Shown here one piece after another: positions 11,027-23,648 of a DNA stretch of 64,000 nucleotides. How positions within the stretch are numbered: position 1 is the stretch's first letter; each line of letters opens with the position of its first letter. The position numbers and the translations under genes were made by a program. The notes beneath the pieces are model-generated. The model had not been told where the DNA came from. It ran no database searches and worked only from the letters and a program-made list of their open reading frames with translations. Source of the DNA: Blakeslea trispora (Eukaryota > Mucoromycota > Mucoromycetes > Mucorales > Choanephoraceae); NCBI GenBank assembly GCA_025331445.1, contig JAIWNE010000001.1:124001-188000 (forward strand). The letters are read 5' to 3'.

Positions 11027-13774
11027 ACTGCATGTATATATGTATGTATATATCTCAAGTTGTAAATACTCTGTAATTTCTTTTCTTTTTCACGTGTAAT
11101 ATCAATAAACTGATAAAATAAACATCATTACCTACTTTAAAGATGAAAATGGGAATATATAATGAGGTGTTTGATCCAAAAAGAGGAAAATTCCAATTTG
11201 TGAGTAGTAAAAAAAAAAAAAAAAAAGATTGGGCTGGAACGCCATACTATTGTTCTCAAAATGCATAGGAAAATATGCTTGCTCAAATATTCTCTAGTTA
11301 TTCTATCATGAATCTTCCAAATACTTTAAAAAACAAGGTAACTCACATAACGTCAGAATTAATTGAAACAAGATTGGATGATTTTTTTTGTTTATTAAAA
11401 GCAATCAGTTTCGTCAATCGATAAACAAATAAAACGTCAATTCGGTTACGGCTTTAGCTTGTTTTGTTAGGGCTCCTTTAATAGACTTTACACATTGATG
11501 GTCTAAGATGAATTTGCATGCTAAACATTTAAGTCGGAAAGTTACACAAATAGGATATATGTACGACAAAACAGTGTCCAAGCGTTGATGCATTATACCT
11601 AAATTTACGAGATACAAAACAATAAATAAATATGCAACCGGTACTCTCTTTAGCAAGCTTACATTTCTACCTGTGTAAAATGGAGATCTTTAGTTTAGAT
11701 TGTTGCTTGGGAATGAACCTGCAAATGCTTGTGATAGTTGACACTTCTCACTATGAGGCCTCTGTTTTTATAGTAATATCGTGATTCTTTTGTCTGTCTT
11801 GTTTTTGCATTGATTTTGGGAGATCCAAACTGAGAAAAAAAAAAGAAGTGGGTAGACACTAATAGAAGTGAAATTGCGAGGTATATTCTCTGGCCATAAG
11901 AATACCTTTGCTTCCTTTCATAGGAGAACTTGATTCAATATTATCGTGCTTATGGTGCTCTCTCTTCCGCAGGATTTGCAGAGAAGATATTTTAGAAATT
12001 GAACAAGGTATGAGACAATCTGAAATAAAGATCATCATTACCAAGACCTTTGAAGCATACCGGTACATTTTCTGCACTTTCTGTCTATCAAAATCTTCAT
12101 TATTTCTTTAACTCTTGCAATTTCCACACTCTTACCATCAGCACTAAAACAGTCATTGACTACTGGCATCGACATCTTCCTCAATGACTCAAATAGCACA
12201 GAAAAAACATCGTATACACAGACAGTTTCATGGTGACTGACCTCCTGCTTCTCTTGTTGTCTTGAGATCGACCCACCGTAATCAGTTTGATGAAGGTGAT
12301 ACGGTTTTGGTACCTTGGAGCAAGTTTGATAATAGCATCAAAAACAGAAAAAAAAACAAATTTTGCTCTATAATCACCAGCTTATTCATCTACAACAAGT
12401 GTAATATCTACAAAAGTAAGAATACCGTGGCTGTCAAAAATATGTGAGCCGTTGCCAAGCACATCTTGCTATCCTCATCCGACAACAATTACCATCATCA
12501 TAAACAGCACTTATGTTCTTGACAATGTGCCACCATCAGTGTTAGAACCCTTCTAGCAATTTATAGATTTTACACCAACTTCGTTATGCTAAATTATCAC
12601 TATCATTTGTGCTATTTCTCTGCTTTAATAACATTGTCTTCTTTGTCAATCAACAACATTTCTGTTTAGCTTTCAATCATCTAAATCTGCTCCCTCTGAA
12701 TTTTTACTAACCCAGCTAAGATTCAATTTGACATGCTATAGTTAATAGAAATGTATTCAAAATCATCGTCTATAATTCTTGTTGTTCAAAAAATAGACAC
12801 AAGGTAATTGGTCTAGTATTGCCCGATAGTACGCACTTTTTTTTCCTTATCTATAATTAAAGTGCCCTTGCCATTGTATCTCTTAGTAGAGAGCAATTGT
12901 TACTCACAGTAAATATGTCTTTACGCTAATGTCTTCACAATGTAAAATATGTTTTCAAGGTACGCCTGGTGTGTTGTAACCAAACTTTACTACAAACTTT
13001 TTTTTTTGCTGAGCAAGCATATGTTTTTTCCAAGACAACAACTCGAATATGTCATAGTCTTGGAGTCTGTATGAACACTGTTAGCAGAGAGTTTTCAAGT
13101 TAATGCTACTACACAACACTGTTAGTATTTCTTCTTTTTTTTCTTATTGTTTTTTTTTATCTTACACTGTCAATTTAGGTTTAATCTTTTGTATCAAAGG
13201 TTACATTATCATAAGTTTTCTATGGCCGACATTTGTTCTTTCTTTTTCTTTATTATTATTGCTTGGATCGGCCATAGTAGCTCAGCTGTACAATTCGATG
13301 CTTAGAAGAGGAAGATGGTGATGATTACAAACAAGAAAGACCAGTTAGCTTTTCTGCGATAGTCAATAAAACGGCTGCTAGTATCTGATTTAGTGTATGT
13401 TTTATTTTAGAGAAATTAAGTTTACTAACCAAAGAAATTAAACATCTATTACATACTGTGAAACATCATTCTTATAACGGGCCAAAGAGCAAGCTGTATT
13501 TTAATTGGCCGCATTACTGTAACTAGAATTTGTCCTACCTTGGAAGTACCTTTTTCCCTCTTCTATTGACTCTCTCACACACACACAGCCTACACATTAT
13601 ACTCTTTCTTTTTCCTTGTTATTTACATCTTTCACTCCTTCCCACTCTCTTCTTCTTCTTTTTTTTTTCTTTCCTAACTGTGTCTGTCTCTCTTTTTCTT
13701 TGTACACATTTTCAAACAGACAATTTATAGAGAGTGTATATATATATATATAATAAAGTAGAGGCGGTTTCATT
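11027..13774. other. Gene-poor intergenic region
   Basis: A 2.7 kb stretch with no gene I can support. Around 11960-12450 there are short coding-looking runs (EDILEIEQGMRQSEIK; QFDEGDTVLVPW) broken by stops. They may be remnants of a gene or mobile element, but they match nothing I recognise. From 13560 to 13720 the sequence is CT-rich and leads into a TA microsatellite (13737-13752) just upstream of the Bem1-like start. Confidence 0.4.
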
Positions 13775-15720
13775 ATGTTTCTTCCAAAAGACAAGATAAA
13801 ACCACCCAAGAGTTTGCGATCAGCTCGACTTTCAGTTGTTAAGAATCAGATCTCTACACCTGTCATACAAGCCTCGAATACAGCACCTAAAAAAGTAATC
13901 AAGGCATTATACGACTATAAAGCACAACAACCTTTCGAGCTTTCCTTTTCCAGAGGTGATTTTTTTCTCGTCAGTCCTGGAACAGAAAGCAATCCAAACT
14001 ATTATGAAGCATTCAACCCAATCACTAATTCAAGAGGCAAAGTGCCTGTCACTTACTTTCAAGCTCTAGAAAAACATGAAAAAGCTATGGTGGATTCTGC
14101 CAAAGTCCAAAGTGAGTTGTTTATCGATGGGATAGACTTCAGGTTTGATAACCCTGTTTTTTTTTCTTAGCTTTTCCTCAATCATCAAAAACACAACAAC
14201 CATCTTTTGATTCCAATCAAAAGTCGCATCCCCTTTATGCTGTTGTACGATATGATTTTGTAGCTGAAAGATCAGATGAGTTGACAGCAAGAGAAGGTGA
14301 ACCTATCATTATTATTGCTCAGTCAAATGCGGAATGGTATGTCGCCAAGCCGATTGAGCGGTTAGGTGGCCCAGGTCTTATTCCTGTTTCTTTTGTGGAT
14401 GTTCGCGATGCCACAGGTCGAACAATGACAAATGGTCAACCATTTCCCAATGTTCGAGAATGGAAAAAGCAAATCAAGGGCTATGAAGACAACAGTGCAG
14501 AAATCCACGAGCAATTACAACACATGCATCTTCAAGAGCCTGAGAGGCAAAAGGAGATCAGCATACCAGAAGAAGAAGAAATTGATCCAGTTGTGGATTA
14601 TTATCACTCAGCTCAACCAATGACTGAAGAACGCAAGTTTAGAGTTCTGTCTGCTTATATTGATTCTTTTATTTTGGAAGGCGACCAATACTGGTTTATT
14701 GTGTTTGCACGCTTATCTAATGGCATGTTTCGTGTTTTATATCGTCTTTATGAAGGTAAGAAACCAGAAAAAAAAAACTCAAATGACAACAAAAAACTTG
14801 AACATATACATTAGACTTTTATGATTTTCAAATGAGTTTCCTACAAGCATATCCTGCAGAGGCTGGAAAACAAGATCAAGAACGTATTATACCTTTTATG
14901 CCAGGCCCATTAGAAGCTGTAGATGATGATATCACAGGTAAAGAGAGAGAAAGAGAAAGAGAAAGAGAAAGAGAGATCCATATGAAATCAAAGTGTATGA
15001 GAGTACTGAGTTTTATCTGCATCTCAATGTTCACGTGCTTTAGCGGATCGAGCTCGAGACCTATCAGAATACTGTGATAAATTACTTAAATTACCCAGCT
15101 ACCTGTCTACCAGTACGTGGGTTCAAGACCAATTGTTTGGCATACATGAAGGCGACATAGAGACACACATTGACCCATCTATGGGTTATATACCGAACGA
15201 GAATGCTTCCACTGATACCATGGATGTCTTCACTCAAGGGCCTGCTGCGGCTTTGCCTGCACCACCTCTGCCGCCCTTGCAGCAGCAACAGCTACCACCA
15301 CCTCATCCTCCTCCAAACACAACACCTCCACCTTTGCCTTCCTCTCTACCTACTGTTCCTAATCAAATTAATACAGCTCTTACTAACAAAAGCAATAATT
15401 ACCATACTAATACTAATTACGATCATTCAAGCTTCTATGCTCCTAAAACGCCTTCTACACCTGCCACACCAGCTACACCAGCTACACCTCTCATGCATCA
15501 AGGTCATGTCATCAAGGTGAAAATCAAATATGGTGACGAAATCTTTGCCATCAAGGTTCCCATACCAATCACCATTGAGCTCCTACGCAACAAGATTATT
15601 GATCGTATTGGGTTCGAGGTTGAATTGTTCTATAAGAATGGCGATCCCCTTTTGGATCTCAATACAGAGGCCTTTGAGTCAGCTGTCAAAATAGGCAAAT
15701 TAACAGTGTTGGCTTCTTAA
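13775..15720 (+). CDS. BEM1: Bem1/Scd2-like polarity scaffold
   Basis: Scaffold that brings the Cdc42 exchange factor and PAK kinase to sites of polarised growth. Exons are 13775-14111, 14171-14755, 14815-14937 and 15044-15720, giving 573 residues. Domain order is SH3 (ALYDYKAQQPFELSFSRGD), second SH3 (AVVRYDFVAERSDELTAREG, with the GGPGLIP turn), PX (YDFQMSFLQAYPAEAG followed by IIPFMPGP), a proline/glutamine-rich linker and a C-terminal PB1 (KVKIKYGDEIFAIKVPIPIT). The SH3-SH3-PX-PB1 order is diagnostic of Bem1/Scd2, and the length agrees with yeast Bem1 (551). Intron 3 contains a GA-rich microsatellite. Rho-GDI follows 254 bp downstream on the same strand. Confidence 0.95.
14940..14977 (+). 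repeat. (GAGAAA)n microsatellite in intron
   Basis: A run of AAAGAG/GAGAAA units lies entirely within the third intron of the Bem1-like gene, immediately after the donor site. The tract starts 2-3 nt into the intron, so length variation could affect donor recognition. Confidence 0.8.
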
Positions 15721-15974
15721 GCTATTTTTAAATCAGGACCACAAGAAATAAAGCAAACACGTTTTTTTTCGAATCTTGGATTATAAGCCTGTCGATTAAA
15801 CTCCGCTCACCATTTTCTAATACTTTTTGCATGTTAGTTCTTACTGCTTGTTGTTTACGTGTGTATCTATTTTTTTTTTTTTATAACTTTTAGACTTTTT
15901 CTTCCCTTTTTTTTTCTTCTTCTTCTCTCTTTTTTTTTTCTTTTTCATAGTGAATTTTATAAAACTAAACAAAA

Positions 15975-17002
15975 ATGGCTGACCGCGTTGAAGATGAACT
16001 TGCACCCACACAAACCACTGGTTACAAGCCAGGAGAAAAGAAGTCTTTGCAAGAATACCAAACTTTAGATGCTGAAGACGAATCCTTGAACAAGTGGAAG
16101 GAATCTCTTGGTTTGAATGGCTCCAAGCAAGGTAATCATACCCTTAAATGATGGTTCTCATAAACTGATTCTCTCTTTCTCTCTTATCATAGTTGGCCCC
16201 CATGATGATCCTCGTAAGGTAAGCTATTGAAAGAGGGGGGGGGAGGAACTGGATTAAGGTACCTTTCGTATTGACCGCTTGTTTACTAGGTCATTGTTGA
16301 ATACCTTGCTCTTGAAGTTCAAGGCCGTGAAGATGTAAAGGTTGACTTGTCTACTCCTCGTAAGTACCTTGTGTATATGTATATATATTTATATATAAAT
16401 TAAGGATATATTTAAAAAATAATTAACTGGATTTTAAATTTTATTTTAATATAACAAAGATGCTTTGGAACAGGCCAAGAACACACCCTTCACCATTAAG
16501 GAAGGTGTTGAATACCGTATGAAGGTCAAGTTCAGGTAAGTTCATGATCAACAGCTATTTCTCGATTCCTTTTTTTTTCTTAAATGTCTTTATAGAGTAC
16601 AACATGATGTCGTCTCTGGCTTAAAGTACTTGCAAGTTGTTAAGAGAAAGGGTATTCCAGGTAAGAAAAAAAAGAGAGAGCAAGAGCGAGAGAAAAAAAA
16701 AAGTTAAAATACACGCTTTTCTTATTTGTTTAATTGACACGTTTACTTTATTGCAGTTGACAAGATTGAAGAAATGATTGGTAGTTACGGTCCTTCTGCT
16801 GAAGCTTATGAAAAGAAGTTTGCACCTGAAGAAGCTCCTTCAGGCATGCTTGCTAGAGGTCATTATGATGCCAAGGTAAGAATAGAACATGTCTTTATCT
16901 AAACAGTTACTCATGCCTTTTTTTTAGAGCAAATTTGTTGACGATGATGGTGTTACTCATATGGAATGGAACTGGTCTTTTGATATCAAGAAGGACTGGT
17001 AA
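15975..17002 (+). CDS. RDI1: Rho GDP-dissociation inhibitor
   Basis: Extracts prenylated Rho/Cdc42 GTPases from membranes and holds them in the cytosol. Seven exons: 15975-16131, 16193-16218, 16290-16359, 16460-16535, 16596-16660, 16757-16875 and 16928-17002, giving 195 residues, the family length. Exon 2 is only 26 nt. The N-terminal regulatory arm has the conserved KKSLQEYQTLDAEDESLNKW. The C-terminal immunoglobulin-like fold shows VIVEYLALEVQGREDVKVDL, FTIKEGVEYRMKVKFRVQ, the GGY-like segment GSYGPSAEAYEKKFAPEEAP, and the terminal WNWSFDIKKDW. It lies directly downstream of the Bem1-like Cdc42 scaffold. Confidence 0.97.
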
Positions 17003-17232
17003 ACCAGCCATTTTTTCTTTTATTATTTCCCCTCGATATCTTTTTTTTTTTTCCTTTGAGGATTAAGAAAAAAAAACTATACACTTTTTTTTTATACATA
17101 TACAAATACGCACTCTTTTTTTTTATAACTCCCTTTCTTTTTTAAAAAAAAAAAAAGCTTTTTTTCACCCCCTTTTTTTTATATATAAAAGAAATAACAC
17201 CAATAAAAATAAACGATTTTTTATTATTATTA

Positions 17233-18182
17233 TTATTCACCTGGATACAACACATCAGGAAACATATTTAGGTGGTCTGTCAATTCACAGAAATGATGAA
17301 TAAATCGAATGGGGTAAATAATATCAATAAATAAATTAAGATTAGCCAACATATAGTCTTCCAAAGTGACATTGTGCATCATGTAATAGAGTTCCAAGAT
17401 AATATAGATACAAACAAGGCTGGCAGCTGTAATAGGCAACAAGATTTCAATAGGATCCATCTCATAAATGTATCTCAGCCAGAGAGAAGTAAGGCAGATG
17501 GCGCCCAAGCTACATACAAATGGGAAGGCGCCTGAAAAGGGGAATCGCTTTTGAAGGGTATAGAGTATGCAACAAGTCAGACCAAAAATCATCATGATGA
17601 GAACAGATTGACCTTCTTCATACATAAATTTAGCAATCACATTAGCCAACACAAGTGAAACGCATGCTGAATAGAGTGATAGCAGTATAGTACGGGTGGA
17701 TAGAGAAAGGTGAAAAAATTGACTGTACAGTTGCCACATAATTAATATAGAGATCACAGTGAATGGTACCACAGGTATCCACCAAGCCCATGTGCTGAAA
17801 CAAAAAAAAAATGAGCATTTTTTTTAAACTTTTTTTTTTTTTTTACTTGTTTTACCTATCATTTAACCATTCAAATAATGGACATATATGAACAATAAAA
17901 AAGACAATGGATGAGATAGCAACACATTGCCCAGTGGTTATAATCAATACTCTACGAACAAAATCTATAAAGTGAACAATAAGTTTGCTTATCTACACAT
18001 GAATTGCTTTGCTTACCCATTTGCTGAATAAGTGCCAGCCGAGAAACAAAAGTGCCCAAAACGTCTTGGTCGAGATGACCTGAGCCATACCTTTCTAGAG
18101 GGTCAGGAGGTATAGCTACAGGATAATATGCATTATTCGATGTATGCTGTGTAATGGTATGATAGTTTTTGTGAGGGTACAT
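17233..18182 (-). CDS. Bax inhibitor-1 / Lifeguard-like membrane protein
   Basis: Multi-pass membrane protein of 278 residues, exons 18017-18182, 17856-17964 and 17233-17794. The segment FVRRVLIITTGQCVAISSIV corresponds to the first transmembrane helix block of the BI-1/TMBIM family (FIRKVY...TVQL pattern). The C-terminal ANLNLFIDIIYPIRFI corresponds to the family's ALNLYLDIINLF. About seven hydrophobic segments are present. Family members sit in ER or Golgi membranes and modulate calcium and stress-induced death. Two family positions are less typical here (an extended hydrophilic C-terminus and no DD loop that I can see), so this is a divergent member. It converges on Rho-GDI. Confidence 0.75.
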
Positions 18183-19337
18183 ATAAATTGCATATAAAAA
18201 TAAAAAAGAGAGAGAGAAAGAAAAAGTAAAATGATGAAACTGTTTAAGGCTTTACTATTTTTTCTTTTTTTTTTTTTTTTTTTCTTAACCCCTTATTTAT
18301 AAAACGAATAGCGTGCTTTCAAAATAATGAAAATTGTTTCACTGTCATCTTTATTGTTAAATCATTGGCTTCCCCCTTTTTTTTTATAATTGTTGTAAAA
18401 AAAAAGAAAAAGCAGCAATAAATGACACTACAGAAAACAATGCATTTTTTCTCTCTTTCTTTTTTTTTTATTGTTTACCTCTCAAACAAGGAAAAAACAC
18501 AAGCGCTATTTCAACTCTAAAGGAAAGGCAACAATGGCGGAGAGAAAAAAAATAAAAAGAATAAAAAAAAAAAGCATGCATGAATTATATTCAAAGCCTT
18601 TTATTTATCTTCATTAAAATCTCACAATATTTGCTTGCTTTAATTCTTTGGTTTAATTGATTGCTTTGATATTTCGATGGGCTATACATATCTCGAAATA
18701 GTACGTGAAAGATGATGATGATTGGTATTGCATCATGTTCTTCAATTTGGTTAAAATGAAGCATATGCTCCGCCAGTGGCGGAGGTGGTAAATGACATTT
18801 CACAAAATAAAAAAGCCTTTAGAATGTCTGCTTTAAGAAATTTGCGTATCATTTACAACAGTCGATTTAAAAAAAAAAAGTGTTCTTATTCTTTAGAAAT
18901 GCTACTCTTATATATTCTTATATCAAGCAAACTCTTAAATCAAGTAACTTATCTTATATTTAGCCATGGTTTTATCTCTATCAGACAGGTTGTTTCCATA
19001 GCATTCGATCTTTTTCTTTTTAGCTTTCTTTATACATTCACTGATCTATAACACTACACAATCCCATAGACCTAATATCACTTGGATATTCCCTGTTGTC
19101 AATCGATTCAAGACATCAAGAAAAGACGAGGAGATCAAGAAAGTGACAGAAGGGGAGGAGGGGGGGAGAGAAGTGAGAAAAGGGAGGATGCATAAAGATA
19201 AAAAGAGAAGAAGGGGGGGGGGAAGGGGGCAAGAAAAGAATGATGTTTAGTTGTTGCTTTCATCCTATTGTGAAAAATGTGTACTTTATTCTTGTCATTA
19301 TTCACGTTCTCTTTTCTCTGCTTAATTTTTCAACAAG
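18183..19337. other. Intergenic with homopolymer and purine tracts
   Basis: About 1.15 kb between divergent genes. Several long T or A runs occur (18258-18283, 18457-18470, 18549-18572). From about 19140 to 19230 the plus strand is almost purely purine, with repeated GGGGGA runs, and lies 110-200 bp upstream of the RAX1-like start. No gene recognised. Confidence 0.5.
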
Positions 19338-20350
19338 ATGAATCAAGAATCCAACATTCTGGCAATGATGGATCAATTGCCTACTCTGGCAGAGGTTCTC
19401 TCAAGACAGACCCAACCACCTATTTGCCTTTACAACTATTATATCGTACTACGAGATAGATTGGATATGGAAATTTTGCTTGATTTTTGGCTAGATATCT
19501 CTCAAGCTGAACTATTGTATAAACGTTACATCAAACATGCTAGGCAGATCAGTGTCCTTTCAACACCTATCACACCCATACCTCAATCCAACCCAGATCA
19601 TCTCTATCTAGATCAGCGTAAATCATTGTTGACTCAGATGGATATGACAGAGGTCTTGGAACGTATCTATGTTAGATACATTGTACCTCATGCAGAAAAA
19701 GAAATTCGTCAACTGCCCTTGTTGATTAGACAGCCCATCATCAACTATTTTCATCAGAGTACACTAGACAAGAGCCTGTTGATTGATAACCCAATGGTGC
19801 TTTATACAGATGCCAAGGAGTTTGTCTATCAGCTACTTGAAACTACCTTTCCTCTCTTTCTTCAGTATAAAGTCTTGATGAACATGACGTTGCCTCAGCA
19901 AATTGGGCGTGTAGGAGTTGGTTTGTTTTTATTGCTTTTTGGGTTTTCATTTGAATTCTCCTTGATCTTTTTAGATATCCATCCCTGGGAAAAACGTTTA
20001 TGGGTAAGAGAGAGAGGCTTTGATGTGAACGATTGTTGCTTATGTATCTTATTAGGGGGTTTTACCTATTCTTTTGGGTGTGTTTTGTTTGATAACATCT
20101 ATTACTGGTATTGATCCTATTTGGGTCCTTGTGTTCAATTTAAGGTACAGATAGTCAACATTCTCTCTTTTTTTGTATATATAATTCACACCTTGGTAGT
20201 GAAACAGTGCCATTTCAATTCAATTCAATTGTACAACCCCAAGTCAAGAAAATATTAAGAAAAAGATCTTTGCTAAGCTTGTTGTTGATTGTTCTAATAA
20301 CCACTCTCATCATGACTGTATTCTGTTTATCACCTGGAAGACGTCTTTAA
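19338..20350 (+). CDS. RAX1: RGS-domain membrane protein, Rax1-like
   Basis: Exons 19338-20003, 20056-20144 and 20200-20350 give 301 residues. The N-terminal two thirds is an RGS-like helical domain: LPTLAEVLSRQTQPPICL, then YYIVLRDRLDMEILLDFWLD, and later DAKEFVYQLLETTFPLFLQY. Three or four hydrophobic helices follow (VGLFLLLFGFSF; GVLPILLGVFCLITSITGID; SLLSLLLIVLITTLIMTVF). This arrangement matches yeast Rax1, which with Rax2 marks cell-pole and division sites. It faces the UPF0658 gene tail to tail with a 163-bp gap. Confidence 0.85.
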
Positions 20351-20513
20351 ATGTACATTAATTTATAAAAGAAAATAATATTCACTCTTTAATCATATTC
20401 TTATTTAAAAAAGTATATATATATTGATATGCACAGAATAGACAAAAAAAAAAAAAATAGCGATAGATATAGTTTGAGGTATCATTTAAATTTGTTATAA
20501 GCAAGCAACTGAC

Positions 20514-22156
20514 TTATTCAATTGACCAACGTTCTGGACTGACATTTGTCTTTTCTGCTCCTGATCCAGTGAGTTGCATTGGATGAGATGAAGGTGAGAG
20601 TGCTGATGCATGAGATACTAATACAGTACAGTTAATGAGTTATAAAGACAATCTCATGTTGAACTTACTATGATTCATTAACCCATGGTTGAAATTCCTT
20701 GTACAGATAATAGAACAAGGTAGAGAAGCCTATCAAAGCGATATGTTAGTCTCGATCTTGGCATGATATTATTGAAATTTACCAAAATGAGTACCAAATC
20801 GACACATACTTATGAACAGACATGGTTAGCTTGCTTTTAATTTATATGTAGTCACTTACAGAAGAAAGTCAAGAACACTTTAGAGCCAACAAATCGTTCT
20901 GGATTGTTTGAGATGGTAGCCAACATGTATATGAAATAAGCCATACTTGCTACTGCTAAAGCCATAAACAAATACATGTGTATTTTTCCTTCCCGACGTA
21001 ACTTTAAAATAAAATAAATAAACACATATACATATATATATTCTTCAACTTACTCCCCAATAAGCAACTGCCAACATGACAATAGACACTACACAACTGA
21101 GAACAATATGCTCAATCAGCTCATGTATGATAATCTGCCTAGCCTCGGTTGTTGATGCTTCTGGTAACCAAGTGACAATCAATAAGACAAGATATTGTAT
21201 AGAAAAGCCAAAGAAGAAAAAGAAATCGAATTTCAATAACATCATGAAAATCTGATACATTTTATAACGGTCTATTGTAGCCCAAATTTTTGAATTGTTT
21301 TTTTTAGGGCAAATTTTTCTTTAGATTCTATCACCTTTAAGCTTTTCTCTCTTCTCCTTTTACACTCCTATCTTTCACCTCGCTCAACGATAGAAGCCAA
21401 AGAAAAAACGATCCCCCCACTCTCTTTTTTTTTTTTCTTTGTATGTGTTTTTTTTTTTACCTCGCATCGACAAGTCAGCTCCAATTTTCTTATAGATTTG
21501 CCAACCAAACTCAAGATAGAGTTTGTAAGCCAAAAAGATAAAGACAAAGGTGGACAGCAACATGATACATATCTGAGTGATTTCTGCCCATCGAGAAGCA
21601 TGATAAGTATCCCCTAAGAATGTCAGTACCAGCTTTACACTGGCGTCTTCTGTGTTACTGAAGAGTGTTGAGGATTGGTGGTATTGGATGATACTATAGG
21701 CACTAAGACCTAATTCAAAAATGACCAATGCAATTAATTCAATTGTATTTTTCTGAATAATCTATAAGCATCTTAGTTAGTTTAAATTCTCTCCTCGCTT
21801 TTTCTTTCTCCTGAACAGATGAACCTACAGCATCCAACACAAGAATGACAGTGAATAGTTGGGCAATCATGAACAAGACAAAATAGACAAGCAAGGATCG
21901 AGCATTTGCATAGGCTGCAATCAAAGTGGTACCAAATGCCTTTTGATTCAGTCTCTCTTGGTTGATGATGTTGATTTCATTCACATGGTAACCAAATATA
22001 AACCCTTCAAACAATATGGCCAGAAGGGCCTGTAACAAGACTGTCATTAGAATAGCGCGTGTCCATTGAGAATCACCAAACTAAGAGAAAATCAATCATC
22101 CTGTCTAGTTTCTTTATCACTAAACTTACAATCTGAGCTGTCCACAGTCGTTCCAT
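20514..22156 (-). CDS. UPF0658 Golgi membrane protein
   Basis: Multi-pass membrane protein of 373 residues in eight exons: 22130-22156, 21829-22080, 21461-21752, 21271 down to 21054, 20860-21001, 20783-20808, 20669-20729 and 20514-20617. Family landmarks are [71 protein letters not shown] and a terminal CTRNFNHGL motif. The 26-nt sixth exon is supported by canonical sites and branch sequences on both sides, and by restoring the LTFF...CTRNF block. Function of the family is unknown; the fission-yeast members localise to the Golgi. Confidence 0.85.
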
Positions 22157-22589
22157 TGTTGACCTCTCTTCAAGTCGTTTTTAAAGAATAAAAAATAAAT
22201 AAATAAATAAAAAGGAAGAAAGTGGTTGAACCTTGTTACTTTTTTTGGTGATTGAATTACAGTGATTTGCGTTTTTTTAAAACCAAGTTTCTCTATAATT
22301 AAAATTAAGAGCTTTCTTGACCAATCAAAACCATTTCAACTCATTCAAGATGTTATAAAAAGAAAATTACTCGTCACACTCAGAAAGGGGAGTAGGCTAG
22401 AATATCATGATCCCAAAAAAAAAAAATACACTCTTTCTGGAAAGTAAAATTGCCCTGGTGCAAGAACAAAATTCGTCTTGCGGCAAAGAATTATTTGGTA
22501 AGACAAAGTCTCGGCATTTCTTTGGGTATAAGAATGTGCCAAGTGCTTGTGCTCGTTTTATTTCGTTTTCACAAATACATCAGAGATTA

Positions 22590-23540
22590 CAAGTAATGAA
22601 CATTCAATTCTTATTTGAAAATGGGAAAGGTTCTGTCGTCGATGAATATGGCAGACCTGAATCAATGGACTATATTGTTGATGAGGAGCAGTTTTGGCTT
22701 GAAACGTTGAGCTCCCATACACAATACTCGGCTCGATTGCCTCAAGAGGCAGAAGCAATGCAGGTAGAAAAAGAAGTTGTAAAGCATCGTTGTGATATTA
22801 AAATGAAGGATGCATCAGTGAAATAAAGTTACACACGCTATTCTGATCAGGACAAATTAGAGGTTCTTCAAGCTGTTGTTTGAGAAATGCCTGAGTGCTA
22901 CTGCTGGTGCTGTTGCTGCAACGCAGCTTGGAATTCACATCTGCACAGCACAGAAATGGGCTAAACAATAGAAGAAGGATCCTGACAGTATCATTGAGAA
23001 ACAGAGAAAGACTGGTCGCCCATGTATTTTCCATGAGAAGCACAAAAGTGTTAAACTCGAGGGCATTGATGAGAATCCTTCCGTTGTCCTAGACAAAGTA
23101 GTGAAGAAGTTAAAACAAATATCTATAGAATTAAAAGTATTCAAAACTACTTTGTTTGGTTTTGTAAAGCAACATTGCAATTTGCTTCTCAAAAAAAAAA
23201 AGCTCATCTTCAGGCCTATAGACCGGAATAGCAAAGAAGAGATTCAAGAACGCCTAAATTGGGTTTGTAAGTGGGGGGGGGGAAAGACAGACATGGATTT
23301 TTATGAGAAACTGTGTCTTTCTTGACAAATCTGCTTTCCATATTAATTTGAAACGTAGTATGGCATGATCAAAGAAAGGCACACCAGCAGTGCTCACAGT
23401 TACCCAAAACACGAGCGACTACAACAGTCATTTTGGGTACGACTTCCGCTGAAGGTTTAATTAAATGCAGCCTTAGACTTCCTCAGCCTCCAACAGTCGC
23501 CGAAACGAAGACTGAGATATGTGGTACTAGGCTTTCCAGC
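22590..23540 (+). pseudogene. Dead IS630/Tc1-superfamily transposase
   Basis: Frame-broken remnant of a DDE transposase. Coding blocks appear in changing frames: YSDQDKLEVLQAVV, then ATAGAVAATQLGIHICTAQK (helix-turn-helix), KQRKTGRPC, FRPIDRNSKEEIQERLNWV, and the catalytic neighbourhood FLDKSAFHINLKRSMAWSKK followed by GTPAVLTVT. In typical relatives the block starts FLDESAFH; the remaining catalytic residues fall in shifted or stopped frames. At least four stops or shifts are visible, so it cannot be translated. I could not define terminal inverted repeats. The plus-strand ORF from 22407 supplies the N-terminal part. It sits in the spacer upstream of ArgRS. Confidence 0.75.
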
Positions 23541-23648
23541 CATGCTTAATATTTGCTTGAATTGACAGTTTTTTTCTTTTTTCTTTATGGAAATCCCGTC
23601 TTTTTTCCCCCTCCCCCCATTTTATAGACCCTTAAGAGAAAAAAGGAA

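Noticed and set aside
13103..13321. 72-codon hydrophobic ORF before the Bem1-like gene
   Set aside because: Encoded by T-rich low-complexity DNA; hydrophobicity follows from composition.
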